DNA of 64,000 bases from an uncultured Chitinophaga sp. (GCF_937898475.1 NZ_CALEJS010000015.1:558001-622000), one strand, 5' to 3'; counted from the stretch's first letter, positions 51,414-61,366 are shown. The notes: generated by a model from the sequence alone, not told the origin. Numbers and translations: made by a program.

Positions 51414-51794
51414 TCAAACTTTTCTTTTTTGTGTAACGACACTTATAAATGCAACGATAGCGCCCAGGAGCGATAAATAAAGGCCGATCTCCTTATGCGG
51501 GCACTCTCCCATTTCGCAACGTGCAAACAGGATCATATTACGGAAGGTCCAGGCTATGAGAAAGCCGGAGATGAATACATTTACCCGCTGCGCCCATTGT
51601 TTCTGCGCAATAAATAATAACCCGGCAATGATTGCAAGTATAATATTCAGTTTTCCCGGTTCACCGAAATTGGAACCTTTTGTCTGAAGGCCGGTGAATA
51701 CCAGGTGCTTGCTTTCTATCGTGAGCCATGGCAGGAAAGCGCTGACAATGACAATAACGGCAGCGGCTATACCTGTAAGTGTACTTTTGGACAT
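51414..51794 (-). CDS. Small membrane protein, unknown
   Basis: The 126-residue protein has four hydrophobic helices and a polar first loop (ESKHLVFTGLQTKGSNFGEP). I do not recognise a family. The start is the ATG at 51794 (MSKSTLTG); an upstream in-frame ATG at 51857 would add residues that overlap the divergent reductase promoter and is rejected. Confidence 0.6.
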   Translation of the reverse strand: MSKSTLTGIAAAVIVIVSAFLPWLTIESKHLVFTGLQTKGSNFGEPGKLNIILAIIAGLLFIAQKQWAQRVNVFISGFLIAWTFRNMILFARCEMGECPHKEIGLYLSLLGAIVAFISVVTQKRKV

Positions 51795-51848
51795 AGGACG
51801 CAAAGGTAAGAAAAACCGGGTGGTATAATATTTGGGCCGTTCCGTGTT

Positions 51849-53228
51849 ATGCAACATTTTGACGCAATTATCATTGGCTCAGGACAGGGCGGCACTCCGC
51901 TTGCCCGTAAACTGGCCCAGGCGGGATGGAATACCGCCCTGGTAGAAAAACGCTGGGCGGGCGGCACCTGCATCAATGATGGTTGTACGCCCACCAAAAC
52001 CATGGTAGCCAGCGCCCGGGTGGCCTATGAAGCGGCCAACAGTGACCGCTGGGGCGTCCGGGTAGATGGTTACGCCACCAATCTGGAGGCTGTGGTGGAA
52101 CGAAAGAACAAGATCGTATCCGGTTTCCGGGCCGGCAATGAAAAAAGGCTGCAAGGCGAGCGCCAGACACTTTTTTACGGCGAGGCTTCCTTTACGGGGC
52201 GAAAAACCCTTCACGTTGCCCTGAACAATGGCGGATCGGAACTGATCACTGCAGAACATATCTTCATTGATACCGGCAGCTGGCCGCGGATACCCGATAT
52301 ACCCGGACTAAGCAATATTCCCTGGTTCACCAGCACCACCCTGTTGGATCTAACTACGCTTCCCTCCCATCTGCTGATCCTGGGGGGCAGCTATATTGCC
52401 CTGGAGTTCGGGCAGATGTTCCGCCGCTTCGGCAGTGAGGTGACCATCATTGAACGGGCGCCGCAATTATTGTCGCGCGAGGATGACGATGTTACCACCG
52501 CCATCCGTAAAATGCTGGAAGGCGAAGGCATCGGCATATTTACCGGTGCGGAGGCGCAGCAGGTGGAGCAGACCAGCCGCCATATTGTACTCACCATCGG
52601 CACCGGTGGCCAGACCCATACGGTAGAGGGTTCCCATCTGCTGGTGGCCACCGGCAGGGCGCCGCAAACAGCGGCCCTGCGCCTGGAACAAACCGGGGTA
52701 AAAACAGATGCGCATGGCTATATCATCGTAAACGACCGGCTGGAAACCAGCGAGCCCGGTATCTATGCCCTGGGAGATGTAAAGGGTGGTCCGGCGTTTA
52801 CACACATCGCTTACCACGATCACCTGATCGTGTATAAGAACCTGATAGAGAAAGCCAATATCACTACTGCAGAGAGACAGGTGCCTTACTGTATGTTCAC
52901 CGATCCGCAGCTGGGGCGTATAGGACTGTCTGAAAAAGAAGCCACGCAACAGGGGCTGCGGTACCAGGTAGCCAGTCTGCCCATGAACAATGTGGCCAGG
53001 GCTATTGAAACCGGCAATACGGAAGGTTTCATGAAAGTGCTCATAGCGCCCGGCAGCGGTAAAATACTCGGTGCAGCGATATTCGGCGCCGAGGGCGGCG
53101 AACTGATGTCCTTACTGCAGATGGCCATGCTGGGCGGCATTACGGCACAGCAGATGAAAGAGATGGTATTTGCGCATCCCTTGTATGCAGAAGCTTTGAA
53201 TAATCTTTTCCTGTCGCTTGATAAATAA
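51849..53228 (+). CDS. FAD-dependent pyridine nucleotide-disulfide oxidoreductase, mercuric-reductase-like
   Basis: The 459-residue class I flavoprotein has a FAD dinucleotide fold (IIIGSGQGGTPLARKLA), the redox-active CINDGC pair, an NAD(P) fold around LLILGGSYIALEFGQM, and the C-terminal interface domain ending near HPLYAEALN. The redox motif reads GGTCINDGCTPTK. The mercury-binding N-terminal domain of MerA and its C-terminal Cys pair are missing, so it is a MerA-like enzyme of unassigned substrate. It is divergent from the small membrane protein. Confidence 0.88.
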   Translation: MQHFDAIIIGSGQGGTPLARKLAQAGWNTALVEKRWAGGTCINDGCTPTKTMVASARVAYEAANSDRWGVRVDGYATNLEAVVERKNKIVSGFRAGNEKRLQGERQTLFYGEASFTGRKTLHVALNNGGSELITAEHIFIDTGSWPRIPDIPGLSNIPWFTSTTLLDLTTLPSHLLILGGSYIALEFGQMFRRFGSEVTIIERAPQLLSREDDDVTTAIRKMLEGEGIGIFTGAEAQQVEQTSRHIVLTIGTGGQTHTVEGSHLLVATGRAPQTAALRLEQTGVKTDAHGYIIVNDRLETSEPGIYALGDVKGGPAFTHIAYHDHLIVYKNLIEKANITTAERQVPYCMFTDPQLGRIGLSEKEATQQGLRYQVASLPMNNVARAIETGNTEGFMKVLIAPGSGKILGAAIFGAEGGELMSLLQMAMLGGITAQQMKEMVFAHPLYAEALNNLFLSLDK

Positions 53229-53299
53229 GCAATTGTGGATAACGGACAATGTGGGTAACTTTTTCCCCACCGGTTTCCGATGATTGCCTAACTTAATTG

Positions 53300-53425
53300 T
53301 GACGGGTTTGAAGTTTAAGGCGGGAGGTTTGTTGGCGGTTTATTATTTCAGGGCCTGTAAGCCAGCATGGCAGATCTGTTCTTAACCTTTAAACTTTCAA
53401 CGAACTTCCAACCTCAAACTATTTA
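53300..53425. repeat. cctcaaact-family inverted repeat upstream of the OpuC-type transporter
   Basis: gacgggtttgaagtttaagg at the left faces ttaacctttaaactttc and aacctcaaac at the right, forming an imperfect hairpin in the 213-base gap between the disulfide reductase and the transporter genes. Confidence 0.5.
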
Positions 53426-53441
53426 AACCGGTAAGCTGATC

Positions 53442-54428
53442 ATGATAAAGCTGGAGCACGTTTACAAATACTTCTCTCAGAACAAGGCGGCGGTGGCCGA
53501 TGTATCGTTCGAGGTGCGTCCGGGCGAGATACTGGTGCTGCTGGGCACCAGCGGCAGCGGTAAAACTACCACCCTGCGCATGATCAACCGGCTGGAAGAG
53601 CCGGATAAAGGCAATATCTACGTAAATGGTAAATTAACCAGGGACCAGTCTCCCGAGCAGCTGCGCCGCGGCATTGGTTACGTGCTGCAGGATAACGGGC
53701 TTTTTCCCCACTATACCGTAGCGGAAAACATAGCGGTAGTACCCAGGCTGCTGGAATGGGAGGAGGAACGCATTGACCAGCGAACCAACATACTGATGGA
53801 AAAGCTGCATCTGCCCCCGGCAGAGTACCGGGATGCCTATCCCAACCGCTTAAGCGGCGGGCAACAGCAGCGGGTAGGCCTGGCAAGGGCGCTGGCAGCA
53901 GATCCACCCATTCTGCTGATGGACGAGCCTTTCGGCGCGCTGGACCCTGTTACCCGCGCCAGCGTACGTAATGAATTCAGGGCGCTGGATGAACTGAACA
54001 ACAAAACGGTGATCCTCGTTACACATGATGTAACAGAAGCTTTTGAACTGGGCGACCGTATCGGGCTGATGGACCAGGGCGTACTGCAACAGCTGGGCAC
54101 TCCCGCGGAGCTGCTGTTCACGCCCGCCAACGATTTTGTGCGGGCCTTCTTCAAAGATCAGCACCTGCTGCTGGAACTGAAGTCGCTCAGCCTGGCAGAC
54201 CTTAAACCTTACCTGCCGCCAACGGCAGAAACAGATCATTACCAGCCGCATGTATTGCCGGGCACGATCTCTGCCTGGGATGCACTGCAGCGGACAATGG
54301 GAATAGAGGGCGTGATCTCTGTAGACTTCAGGACAGAGGTGTACACCATGGACAGCAGGTCCCTGATGACCGCCCTCTCCGTATATAAGCAAACTGCCCA
54401 GGCACATGGAACCACAACAAAGCTTTAG
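53442..54428 (+). CDS. OpuCA/ProV-like ABC ATPase
   Basis: The 328-residue ATPase has Walker A GTSGSGKTT (35-43), signature LSGGQQQRVG and Walker B ILLMDEPFGALDP. The short C-terminal part after the ABC domain (about 240-328) is not a full CBS pair. It drives uptake of quaternary-ammonium osmolytes such as glycine betaine or choline. The gene overlaps the permease gene by 23 bases, so they are translated as a pair. Confidence 0.9.
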   Translation: MIKLEHVYKYFSQNKAAVADVSFEVRPGEILVLLGTSGSGKTTTLRMINRLEEPDKGNIYVNGKLTRDQSPEQLRRGIGYVLQDNGLFPHYTVAENIAVVPRLLEWEEERIDQRTNILMEKLHLPPAEYRDAYPNRLSGGQQQRVGLARALAADPPILLMDEPFGALDPVTRASVRNEFRALDELNNKTVILVTHDVTEAFELGDRIGLMDQGVLQQLGTPAELLFTPANDFVRAFFKDQHLLLELKSLSLADLKPYLPPTAETDHYQPHVLPGTISAWDALQRTMGIEGVISVDFRTEVYTMDSRSLMTALSVYKQTAQAHGTTTKL

Positions 54429-55971
54429 CGATTTCCTGCAGCAGGAGTCCGGTAAACTGCTGGAACAAACGCTGCAACATATTGGCCTTACCTTTATTTC
54501 ACTGCTGATAGCGGTGCTCATCGGCCTGCCCCTGGGCATCCTTATTACCCGCAGGAAAAAACTGGCAGGCCTGGTACTGGGCATCGCCGGTATTTTACAG
54601 ACGATCCCCAGCATTGCCTTGCTGGGCTTTATGATCCCGCTGCTGGGCATCGGCGCAAAGCCTGCAATTGTGGCCCTGTTCCTGTATGCGCTGCTGCCCA
54701 TCATCCGCAATACGTATACCGGCATCAATGAAGTAAATCCATCGGTCACCGATGCCGCTGTTGGTATGGGCATGAACCGTAAACAGCTTTTGTACAGGAT
54801 ACAATTGCCGCTGGCCATGCCGGTCATACTGGCGGGCATCCGCACCGCCACGGTGATCAATGTGGGCGTGGCTACACTGGCGGCTTATATTGCGGCCGGC
54901 GGACTGGGAGAATTCATTTTTGGCGGCATTGCCCTGAACAATACGAACATGATCCTGGCAGGCGCCATACCGGCTGCCCTGCTGGCCGTTTTATTTGACG
55001 GCCTGCTGTCGCTGTTGCAGCGGATACAATTACGCAAAGCGCGCAAAGCCGTGTATGTATTGCCTGTTGCGCTGCTGCTCCTCTCCTCTTTCTACCTGTT
55101 GCCACCGGCCTATGGCTCCCGGCTGCTGGCGGGCTTTACCCCGGAATTTATGGGGCGGCGCGACGGCGACCTTGGGCTGCGAGCGGTATACGGTCTGCAG
55201 ATACGTACAGTTGTGATCAATGACATGATCATGTACAAAGCAGCCTACGAAAAAAAGATAGATGTGATCAGCGGCAGCAGTACTGACGGACGGGTAAAAG
55301 CATTTGACCTGGCAGTGCTGGATGATGACAAACATATATTTCCGCCATACTATGCAGCGCCCATTGTAAGGCAGTCTACGCTGGATAAATACCCCGAACT
55401 GGAGCCAGCGCTGAACAAATTGTCTGGCACCATTAATGATAGCATTATGACGGAGCTCAACTACCGGGTTGATCATCTGAAGCAGGATCCGGCAAGGGTG
55501 GCCAAAGATTTCCTCGTAGCAAAGCAGTTATGGAAACCGGCCCGCGGAGGCACGAAAGGTACCATCCGCATAGGCTCCAAAATTTTCGGAGATGGGTATA
55601 TCCTGGCGAATATGTATAAGATGCTGGTAGACGGATATACAGACCTGCAAGCTATTACCAAAACAGGGCTGGGCGGCACCAAGATCTGTTTTGATGCATT
55701 GCTGAATGACCAGATAGACCTTTACCCAGAATATACCGGTACCGGCCTGCTGGTAATATTGCAGGCCCCACAGCCAACGATAGATTCGCTGATCGGTTAC
55801 AAACAAAAAGTATACGATCATGTGAGCCGCGCTTTCCTGCAGCAATATGGCATAAAGTGGCTGAATCCCATCGGCTTCAACAACACATACGCCCTTATGA
55901 TGCGCAGGCAACAGGCTGCAACATTGAATATCCGAAGCATTTCTGATCTGAAGGAGTATTTAGAACGCTGA
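54406..55971 (+). CDS. OpuC-type permease fused to substrate-binding domain
   Basis: The 521-residue protein has an N-terminal BPD permease domain (about 1-210) with the EAA loop NPSVTDAAVGMGMNRKQLLY. A C-terminal OpuAC-like binding domain (about 240-521) follows, with a TKTGLGGTKI hinge and ALLNDQIDLYPEYTGTG. In many bacteria these are two proteins (OpuCB and OpuCC); the fusion is usual in Bacteroidota. Together with the ATPase it forms a complete osmolyte importer, but the ligand (betaine, choline, carnitine) is not readable. Confidence 0.88.
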   Translation: MEPQQSFSDFLQQESGKLLEQTLQHIGLTFISLLIAVLIGLPLGILITRRKKLAGLVLGIAGILQTIPSIALLGFMIPLLGIGAKPAIVALFLYALLPIIRNTYTGINEVNPSVTDAAVGMGMNRKQLLYRIQLPLAMPVILAGIRTATVINVGVATLAAYIAAGGLGEFIFGGIALNNTNMILAGAIPAALLAVLFDGLLSLLQRIQLRKARKAVYVLPVALLLLSSFYLLPPAYGSRLLAGFTPEFMGRRDGDLGLRAVYGLQIRTVVINDMIMYKAAYEKKIDVISGSSTDGRVKAFDLAVLDDDKHIFPPYYAAPIVRQSTLDKYPELEPALNKLSGTINDSIMTELNYRVDHLKQDPARVAKDFLVAKQLWKPARGGTKGTIRIGSKIFGDGYILANMYKMLVDGYTDLQAITKTGLGGTKICFDALLNDQIDLYPEYTGTGLLVILQAPQPTIDSLIGYKQKVYDHVSRAFLQQYGIKWLNPIGFNNTYALMMRRQQAATLNIRSISDLKEYLER

Positions 55972-56028
55972 AGGCGGAACGCTGTATGATGAATAAGCGT
56001 TCAGTGTTAAGCGCAAAACGAAGTTTAT

Positions 56029-57189
56029 ATGCAATTATGGAACAACTATGAAACGGTACGAAAAAGATCCGAAACAATATGCGCGCCCCTGAAAACTGAA
56101 GACTATGTAGTGCAGCCCGTTGTGGATGTAAGTCCGCCTAAATGGCACTTAGGGCATACCACCTGGTTCTTCGAGACTTTCCTGCTCAGGCCTAACGTGC
56201 CGGGTTATACGGAATTTGATCCGGACTACAATTTTGTTTTCAACAGCTACTATGAGTCTGTGGGAGCCAGGGTGATACGTACCAACCGCGGGAACCTCAG
56301 CCGTCCTGCCGTAGAAGACATTATGCGTTACCGTGCGTATGTAGATAAGGCCATGCAACACTTTCTTGACCAGCAGCTTACACCTGCTTTGGAAGAGCTG
56401 GTGATCCTGGGGCTGAACCATGAGGAGCAACACCAGGAGCTGCTGTATACAGATATCAAGTATATACTGGGACACAATCCCCTGTTCCCGCCCTACTGTA
56501 AAGAGAAGCCGGCAGGTATTACGAAGCCGGTAAGCGGCCAGGCGGAGATGCTGTCCATACCGGGTGGCATATACGAAATAGGTTACCAGGGCGATGGCTT
56601 CTGCTTTGACAATGAACTGCAACGCCACCCCGTTCTCCTGCAGCCGTATGCTATCAGCACGCAGCTGGTGAGTAACCGTGAATACCTGGCCTTTATGGAC
56701 GCAGGCGGCTACCGCGATTTCAGGCACTGGCATGCGGAAGGCTGGGACTGGGTGAAGACGCAGCAGGTATCCTCTCCATTATACTGGCATTATATAGACG
56801 GACAGTGGATGCATTACACCTGGCAGGGACTACAGCCCCTGGCGCCGGACGAACCGGTGTGCCATGTCAGCTTTTACGAAGCCGCGGCATATGCCGCCTG
56901 GAAGGGCTTGCGGCTGCCCACTGAATTTGAATGGGAAGCCGCCGCTCCGCAACTACAGTGGGGCCAACGCTGGGAATGGACGGAAAGCGCCTACCTGCCC
57001 TACCCCGGCTTTGTTAAAGCGCCCGGCGCTATCGGGGAGTACAATGGTAAATTCATGGTGAGCCAGATGGTGCTGCGCGGCGGCTCTGAAGTAACGCCCC
57101 CGGGACATAGCCGTATCACTTACCGGAACTTCTTCCACCCACAGCTGCGCTGGCAGTTTATGGGGATCAGGTTAGCGGCAGGCAGCTAG
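56029..57189 (+). CDS. egtB: EgtB-like ergothioneine sulfoxide synthase
   Basis: The 386-residue protein has an N-terminal DinB-like bundle with iron ligands expected as His43 (WHLGHTTWFFET) and His131 and His135 (NHEEQHQELL), and a C-terminal FGE-sulfatase domain (about 170-386) with LRLPTEFEWEAA and LRGGSEVTPPGHSRITYRNF. EgtB uses oxygen to couple a cysteine-type thiol to N-alpha-trimethylhistidine. It is shorter than mycobacterial EgtB. No EgtA, EgtC or EgtE gene is near, so the thiol donor may be cysteine and the lyase unlinked. Confidence 0.88.
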   Translation: MQLWNNYETVRKRSETICAPLKTEDYVVQPVVDVSPPKWHLGHTTWFFETFLLRPNVPGYTEFDPDYNFVFNSYYESVGARVIRTNRGNLSRPAVEDIMRYRAYVDKAMQHFLDQQLTPALEELVILGLNHEEQHQELLYTDIKYILGHNPLFPPYCKEKPAGITKPVSGQAEMLSIPGGIYEIGYQGDGFCFDNELQRHPVLLQPYAISTQLVSNREYLAFMDAGGYRDFRHWHAEGWDWVKTQQVSSPLYWHYIDGQWMHYTWQGLQPLAPDEPVCHVSFYEAAAYAAWKGLRLPTEFEWEAAAPQLQWGQRWEWTESAYLPYPGFVKAPGAIGEYNGKFMVSQMVLRGGSEVTPPGHSRITYRNFFHPQLRWQFMGIRLAAGS

Positions 57190-57255
57190 CTCCCGGCAGT
57201 TAGCGACGGAGAAAAAAGCCAGCAGCTAACAGCTGGTTGCTGGCAGCTTTAATTC
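57190..57255. repeat. gctgttagc-family hairpin between egtB and egtD
   Basis: The gap holds gcagttagcgac followed by agccagcagctaacagctggttgctgg, a mixed direct and inverted set of the family words. It separates the two ergothioneine genes, which are otherwise close. Confidence 0.45.
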
Positions 57256-57271
57256 AACAATCACGGAAATT

Positions 57272-58270
57272 ATGTATACCACCACTGTAATTCAAACGTT
57301 GCGGCCCTGCGCTGCTCCCGGCACGCCGGCCGGCGCCTTTTTCCAGGATGTTGTACGTGGTTTGAGCGCCATGCCTAAGCACCTGGACTCCAAGTATTTC
57401 TATGATGCGGAGGGCGACCGGCTTTTCCAGGAGATCATGCATTGCAAGGAATATTACCTGACGGATTGCGAAATGGAGATTATGCAGGAACAGGCGGCCG
57501 CCATCGCTGCGGCGCTGAGCAGCCAGTCAGGGCACTTTGACCTGGTGGAACTTGGACCGGGAGACGCCACCAAATCCATCCACCTGCTGCGGCAATTGCT
57601 GCAGACGGGTGCAGACTTTACTTACTACCCTATCGATATATCTGCCAATGTGATCTCGCAACTGGAAAAAGCGCTGCCGGCCCAGTTGCCCGGTCTGCAG
57701 ATGCAGGGAATGAACGGCGAATACTTCGACATGCTGCTGCAGGTAAACGCGCAAAGCCAACATCCTAAAGTGCTGCTGTTCATGGGCGCCAACATCGGCA
57801 ATTTTACGCCATTGGCAGCCGGGAAGTTTTGTCGGCACCTCTACCACAGCATGCATCCCGGGGATATGATACTGGTGGGCTTCGATCTGAAGAAACATCC
57901 GCAGATCATCTTAAACGCCTATAACGACAGTGCAGGCTATACCCGTGAGTTTAACCTGAACCTGCTGCGCCGCATCAACCGTGAGCTGCATGCAGATTTT
58001 GATCCGGCCTTGTTTGAGCACTATCCGGTATATGATCCCGGCACCGGCGCTTGTAAAAGCTACCTGGTGAGCCTGCAAAAGCAGGTAGTGCATATAGGCG
58101 ATGAGGTGGAAGTGCATTTTGACCTGCACGAACCGATATACATGGAGATCTCACAGAAATACAGCCATGAAGATATTGCCCAGCTGGCAGCACAGTCGGG
58201 CTTTGAGCCGGTGACGGAGTTCAGTGATCAGCGGCAGTGGTTTGCAGATTGTTTGTGGAAGAGAGTCTAA
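57272..58270 (+). CDS. egtD: L-histidine N(alpha)-methyltransferase EgtD
   Basis: The 332-residue SAM-dependent methyltransferase has the EgtD pattern: an N-terminal YFYDAEGDRLFQEIMHCKEYYLT segment (about residues 41-63, substrate side) and ELGPGDATKS as the SAM motif. GANIGNFTP lies near 180 and VGFDLKKHPQIILNAYND near 200. It trimethylates histidine to hercynine, the substrate of EgtB. With the preceding gene it forms the core of an ergothioneine pathway. Confidence 0.9.
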   Translation: MYTTTVIQTLRPCAAPGTPAGAFFQDVVRGLSAMPKHLDSKYFYDAEGDRLFQEIMHCKEYYLTDCEMEIMQEQAAAIAAALSSQSGHFDLVELGPGDATKSIHLLRQLLQTGADFTYYPIDISANVISQLEKALPAQLPGLQMQGMNGEYFDMLLQVNAQSQHPKVLLFMGANIGNFTPLAAGKFCRHLYHSMHPGDMILVGFDLKKHPQIILNAYNDSAGYTREFNLNLLRRINRELHADFDPALFEHYPVYDPGTGACKSYLVSLQKQVVHIGDEVEVHFDLHEPIYMEISQKYSHEDIAQLAAQSGFEPVTEFSDQRQWFADCLWKRV

Positions 58271-58287
58271 CCGGCGGTAGCCGGTTG

Positions 58288-58764
58288 TCACTCCCATGCA
58301 TGCAGCATGCGTCTTAACACAATGATTTCACCGGTATGGTAGCTGGTATGATCTGCGATCAGCATGGCTTCGCGCAGGAGGTGCTGGCCGTTACCCCAGG
58401 GAAAGGGCGCATACAGGTCGGCATCCGGCTGTTCTAATAATGCAATGAAGGCTTTAAGGTCCCGGTGGATCTGCCCGAGGCTATGTTTCCAGGCCGCGGC
58501 ATCTGCCGGGGCTTTTTCTTTTGGCCAATAGCCGGAAGGCCACTCAGGCGACACATGTTTTTCGCTTCTGGAAAATTCGAGAATATCCCATTGGGTAATG
58601 CGGATGTGCTCCACCAGCTGCCAGATGCTATAGGGCATACCTGGAGGAACAACACCCTGGAGGTCCGGGGGAAGGTCTTTTACAGCGTCTTCAAAAGTAA
58701 CATGGGCATGGCCGCCGTGAAGGAGCTCTTTGAGCGCAACGATGAGAGGATTGGATTTGGGCAT
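58288..58764 (-). CDS. DinB-family protein
   Basis: The 158-residue protein is a four-helix DinB fold with the three metal-binding His in place: His53 (WQLVEHIR) and His139 and His143 (DHTSYHTGEI). These proteins are thiol S-transferases or damage-inducible proteins of unknown role. It is convergent with egtD; whether it takes part in low-molecular-weight-thiol metabolism is unknown, but DinB S-transferases use such thiols, which makes its neighbourhood suggestive. Confidence 0.85.
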   Translation of the reverse strand: MPKSNPLIVALKELLHGGHAHVTFEDAVKDLPPDLQGVVPPGMPYSIWQLVEHIRITQWDILEFSRSEKHVSPEWPSGYWPKEKAPADAAAWKHSLGQIHRDLKAFIALLEQPDADLYAPFPWGNGQHLLREAMLIADHTSYHTGEIIVLRRMLHAWE

Positions 58765-58892
58765 GGCGAGGTGTTTTGAGGAGGAACAGCTGCAAGAAAC
58801 AGGCCGGTATTTTTAATGGGAAATGGGGTTTCTTTTTAAGGCAGAGGAGCTTCATTGCCATCATGGGAGTGAGTAAGGGGCATTACATCCTA

Positions 58893-59046
58893 CGTCATTG
58901 CGAGGCGGTGCAAAGCCTTTGCGGGAAGCCGGGGGCAAAGCAATCCTTTTAACGGCAAATGGTCATTACGTTTATTGATTACGTTTGTCGTTAAAAGGAT
59001 TGCTTCGTCGCGGCACCTGCGGGGCCTATTGCTCCTCGCAATGACG
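58893..59046. repeat. Long REP-like palindrome (gtcattgcgag / gaagcaatcc family)
   Basis: The outer arms cgtcattgcgag (58893-58904) and ctcgcaatgacg (59035-59046) are perfectly complementary, as are the inner arms gcaatccttttaacg (58940-58954) and cgttaaaaggattgc (58989-59003). The whole is a 154-base palindrome between DinB and the S9 peptidase. It shares vocabulary with the element at 15582 and codes for nothing. Confidence 0.75.
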
Positions 59047-59063
59047 TTGGATGAAGGCCCTCC

Positions 59064-61253
59064 TTACCTCGCACCCGGAGGGCAATATTGCTTCAGATAA
59101 TGTGTATATAAATTAACCAGGTGCTCATGCGTTCCCGCTCCTTCGCTGATACTGTGCGTGCGGTTGGGATAAGCCATGAACTGGAACAGCTTATTGTATT
59201 TGATCAGTTCATTCAGCAGCATTTCTGCGTTCTGGTAATGCACGTTATCATCCCCGGTACCATGAATGTACAGCAGGTTGCCGCGAAGGTTTTTGGCGTA
59301 TGTAATAGGCGAACCTTTCACAAAGGCATCGTTGCCTTCTTCCGGCAGGCCCATATAGCGTTCCTGGTAGATATTGTCATAGGTGAGCTGGTTGCCTACT
59401 GCAGCAATGGCAATACCTGTTTTGTAAATCTCCGGGTACTGGAACAACAGGTTCAGCGTCATGGAACCACCGCCGCTCCAGCCCCATACGGCTACGCGGG
59501 AAGTATCCATATAAGGGCGGTCCTTGAACAGCGCCAAAGCGCCCTGCGCCTGGTCGCGGGTATTGATCTCACCTATGCGGCGGTAAATACATTTCCGCCA
59601 TTCCCTGCCTTTGGGCAGCGGAGAACCGCGGTTATCCATAGAGACGTAGATGTAGCCATCTGCACTGATATCGCCTTTGTAAAGCCAGGCATGGCCTGCC
59701 CCGAACTGGTCTTTTGCAGTGGCGCCGCCGGGCTCTCCGTATACATAGAATACCACGGGATACTTCTTGGTAGAGTCGAAATTGGCGGGCTTTCTCATCC
59801 AGCCGTCCATGTTAACGCCATCGGCAGTAGTGATGTTGAAAAATTCCAGCCTTTGGGATGCGGCTGATTTGGCCTTTATTTCAGCAGACAAATCACCGCC
59901 GGTAGGATTCTTATGGTCTGGCAGGTGTACGATCTCACTGGTAGGATAAATGTAGTAATTAGAGAACTCGTGAATAGCGTACTGGCCATCCGGAGATATT
60001 TCATAATTATGCGTGCCGGGCTGGTCTGCAGGTGTAATACGTTCCGGTTTGCCCTTCCCATCCAGCGATACTTTGTACAGGTACTGCTGCGTAGGTTTTT
60101 CGGGAGAAGCCAGTACATAGGCCAGGCGGCGCGCTTCATCTATCTTGCAGAGATTGATCACATCGTAGTTGCCCGGGGTGATCAGGGTGGCTTTACCGCT
60201 GTTCAGATCAATATCATAGAGATGACGCCAGCCGTCTTTCTCCGTTACCCAGATAAATGCGGCGCCGTTGCGGATCCAGTCCCAGCCGGTAATATCATCA
60301 TTGTCCCAGCGGGCTTTCACGTCTATAAAAGCCGGATCAGTTTCTTCGAACACCGTTTTTACGGAGCCATTGGCCGGGTTGCAGAGCATTATTTTACTAT
60401 GGTTCTGCTTGCGGTTCAGCTGCTGCAGGATCACCAGGTTTTTGCCGGGCACCCATTCCATGCGGGGAATATAGTGCTGTTGCGGATCGCCGGGTACGGG
60501 CAGCCAGGTGGTATTGCCTTTGTCAATATCCACTACGCCGATGCGGCAGGCGGAAGGTAATTGTCCGGCTACCGGGTACTCTACGGGTACGGTGAAGGAG
60601 TAGATGGAATCAGTATTATTGATCATCAGGAAGTCCCTGATCCTGGTGGCATCTATCTGCCAGTAGGCAATGGAGCGGCCATCAGGGCTCCAGCGGAAGC
60701 CGTCCCGGCAGCTGAATTCCTCTTCATATGCCCAGTCGAAGGTACCGTTGATAAAACGGCGGGTGCCATCCTTTGTAAGTGCCTTGATGTTGCCGGAGGC
60801 AAGGTCTTCCACGTACAGGTTATGATCGCTCACATAGGCTGCTTTGGTGCCGTCTGGTGAAAGCTTGGCGAACATCAGTGAAGATGGCGGTAAGGTTTTG
60901 CCCAGCTGTTTCAGCTGGCCGGCGGCAATATCGAGCACCCAGTAATCGCCCCGGGTTTCATAACGCCATACCTTTTTAGAATTGGTGTAGATCAGCAGGT
61001 GTTGCTCATCTGCAGAAAAGGAAAAATCTTTTACCTCCAGGGGCTGGTTAGCGCCGGCGGGTGTTAGCTGGGCAGTGGTGATCTTTACCTGCTGCTGCCC
61101 GTTTTTCAGTGCTGTGGCTACGATACTGCCACGCTCTACGCTGTAAATAGATTGCCCGTTGCTGCTCCACCTGGTGGATTTTCCCGGCTGTGCCTGCGCC
61201 GTAAAGGCCCACAGGCAGATACAAATGAATAAGCTAAATCGTAATGGTTGCAT
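59064..61253 (-). CDS. S9-family prolyl oligopeptidase / dipeptidyl peptidase
   Basis: The 729-residue protein has a signal peptide (to about residue 21, AQAQ), an N-terminal beta-propeller-like DPPIV_N domain (about 25-450), and a C-terminal alpha/beta hydrolase. The nucleophile is Ser593 in GWSGGGSMTL, the acid is in HGTGDDNVHYQ and the His in YPNRTHSISE. This is the DPP IV/prolyl oligopeptidase subclass of S9, which trims N-terminal X-Pro dipeptides. It would be secreted or periplasmic and act with the M1 peptidases on peptides. Confidence 0.93.
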   Translation of the reverse strand: MQPLRFSLFICICLWAFTAQAQPGKSTRWSSNGQSIYSVERGSIVATALKNGQQQVKITTAQLTPAGANQPLEVKDFSFSADEQHLLIYTNSKKVWRYETRGDYWVLDIAAGQLKQLGKTLPPSSLMFAKLSPDGTKAAYVSDHNLYVEDLASGNIKALTKDGTRRFINGTFDWAYEEEFSCRDGFRWSPDGRSIAYWQIDATRIRDFLMINNTDSIYSFTVPVEYPVAGQLPSACRIGVVDIDKGNTTWLPVPGDPQQHYIPRMEWVPGKNLVILQQLNRKQNHSKIMLCNPANGSVKTVFEETDPAFIDVKARWDNDDITGWDWIRNGAAFIWVTEKDGWRHLYDIDLNSGKATLITPGNYDVINLCKIDEARRLAYVLASPEKPTQQYLYKVSLDGKGKPERITPADQPGTHNYEISPDGQYAIHEFSNYYIYPTSEIVHLPDHKNPTGGDLSAEIKAKSAASQRLEFFNITTADGVNMDGWMRKPANFDSTKKYPVVFYVYGEPGGATAKDQFGAGHAWLYKGDISADGYIYVSMDNRGSPLPKGREWRKCIYRRIGEINTRDQAQGALALFKDRPYMDTSRVAVWGWSGGGSMTLNLLFQYPEIYKTGIAIAAVGNQLTYDNIYQERYMGLPEEGNDAFVKGSPITYAKNLRGNLLYIHGTGDDNVHYQNAEMLLNELIKYNKLFQFMAYPNRTHSISEGAGTHEHLVNLYTHYLKQYCPPGAR

Positions 61254-61366
61254 TTTCGAAGTGATAATGATATAAGGACGGCAATATAGGACTTTTTAAT
61301 CCATGGTCGATGATCCCTAGTCTATAGAATATCAGGCATTTCCCAAAATTTTGACGAACGGTAAAG

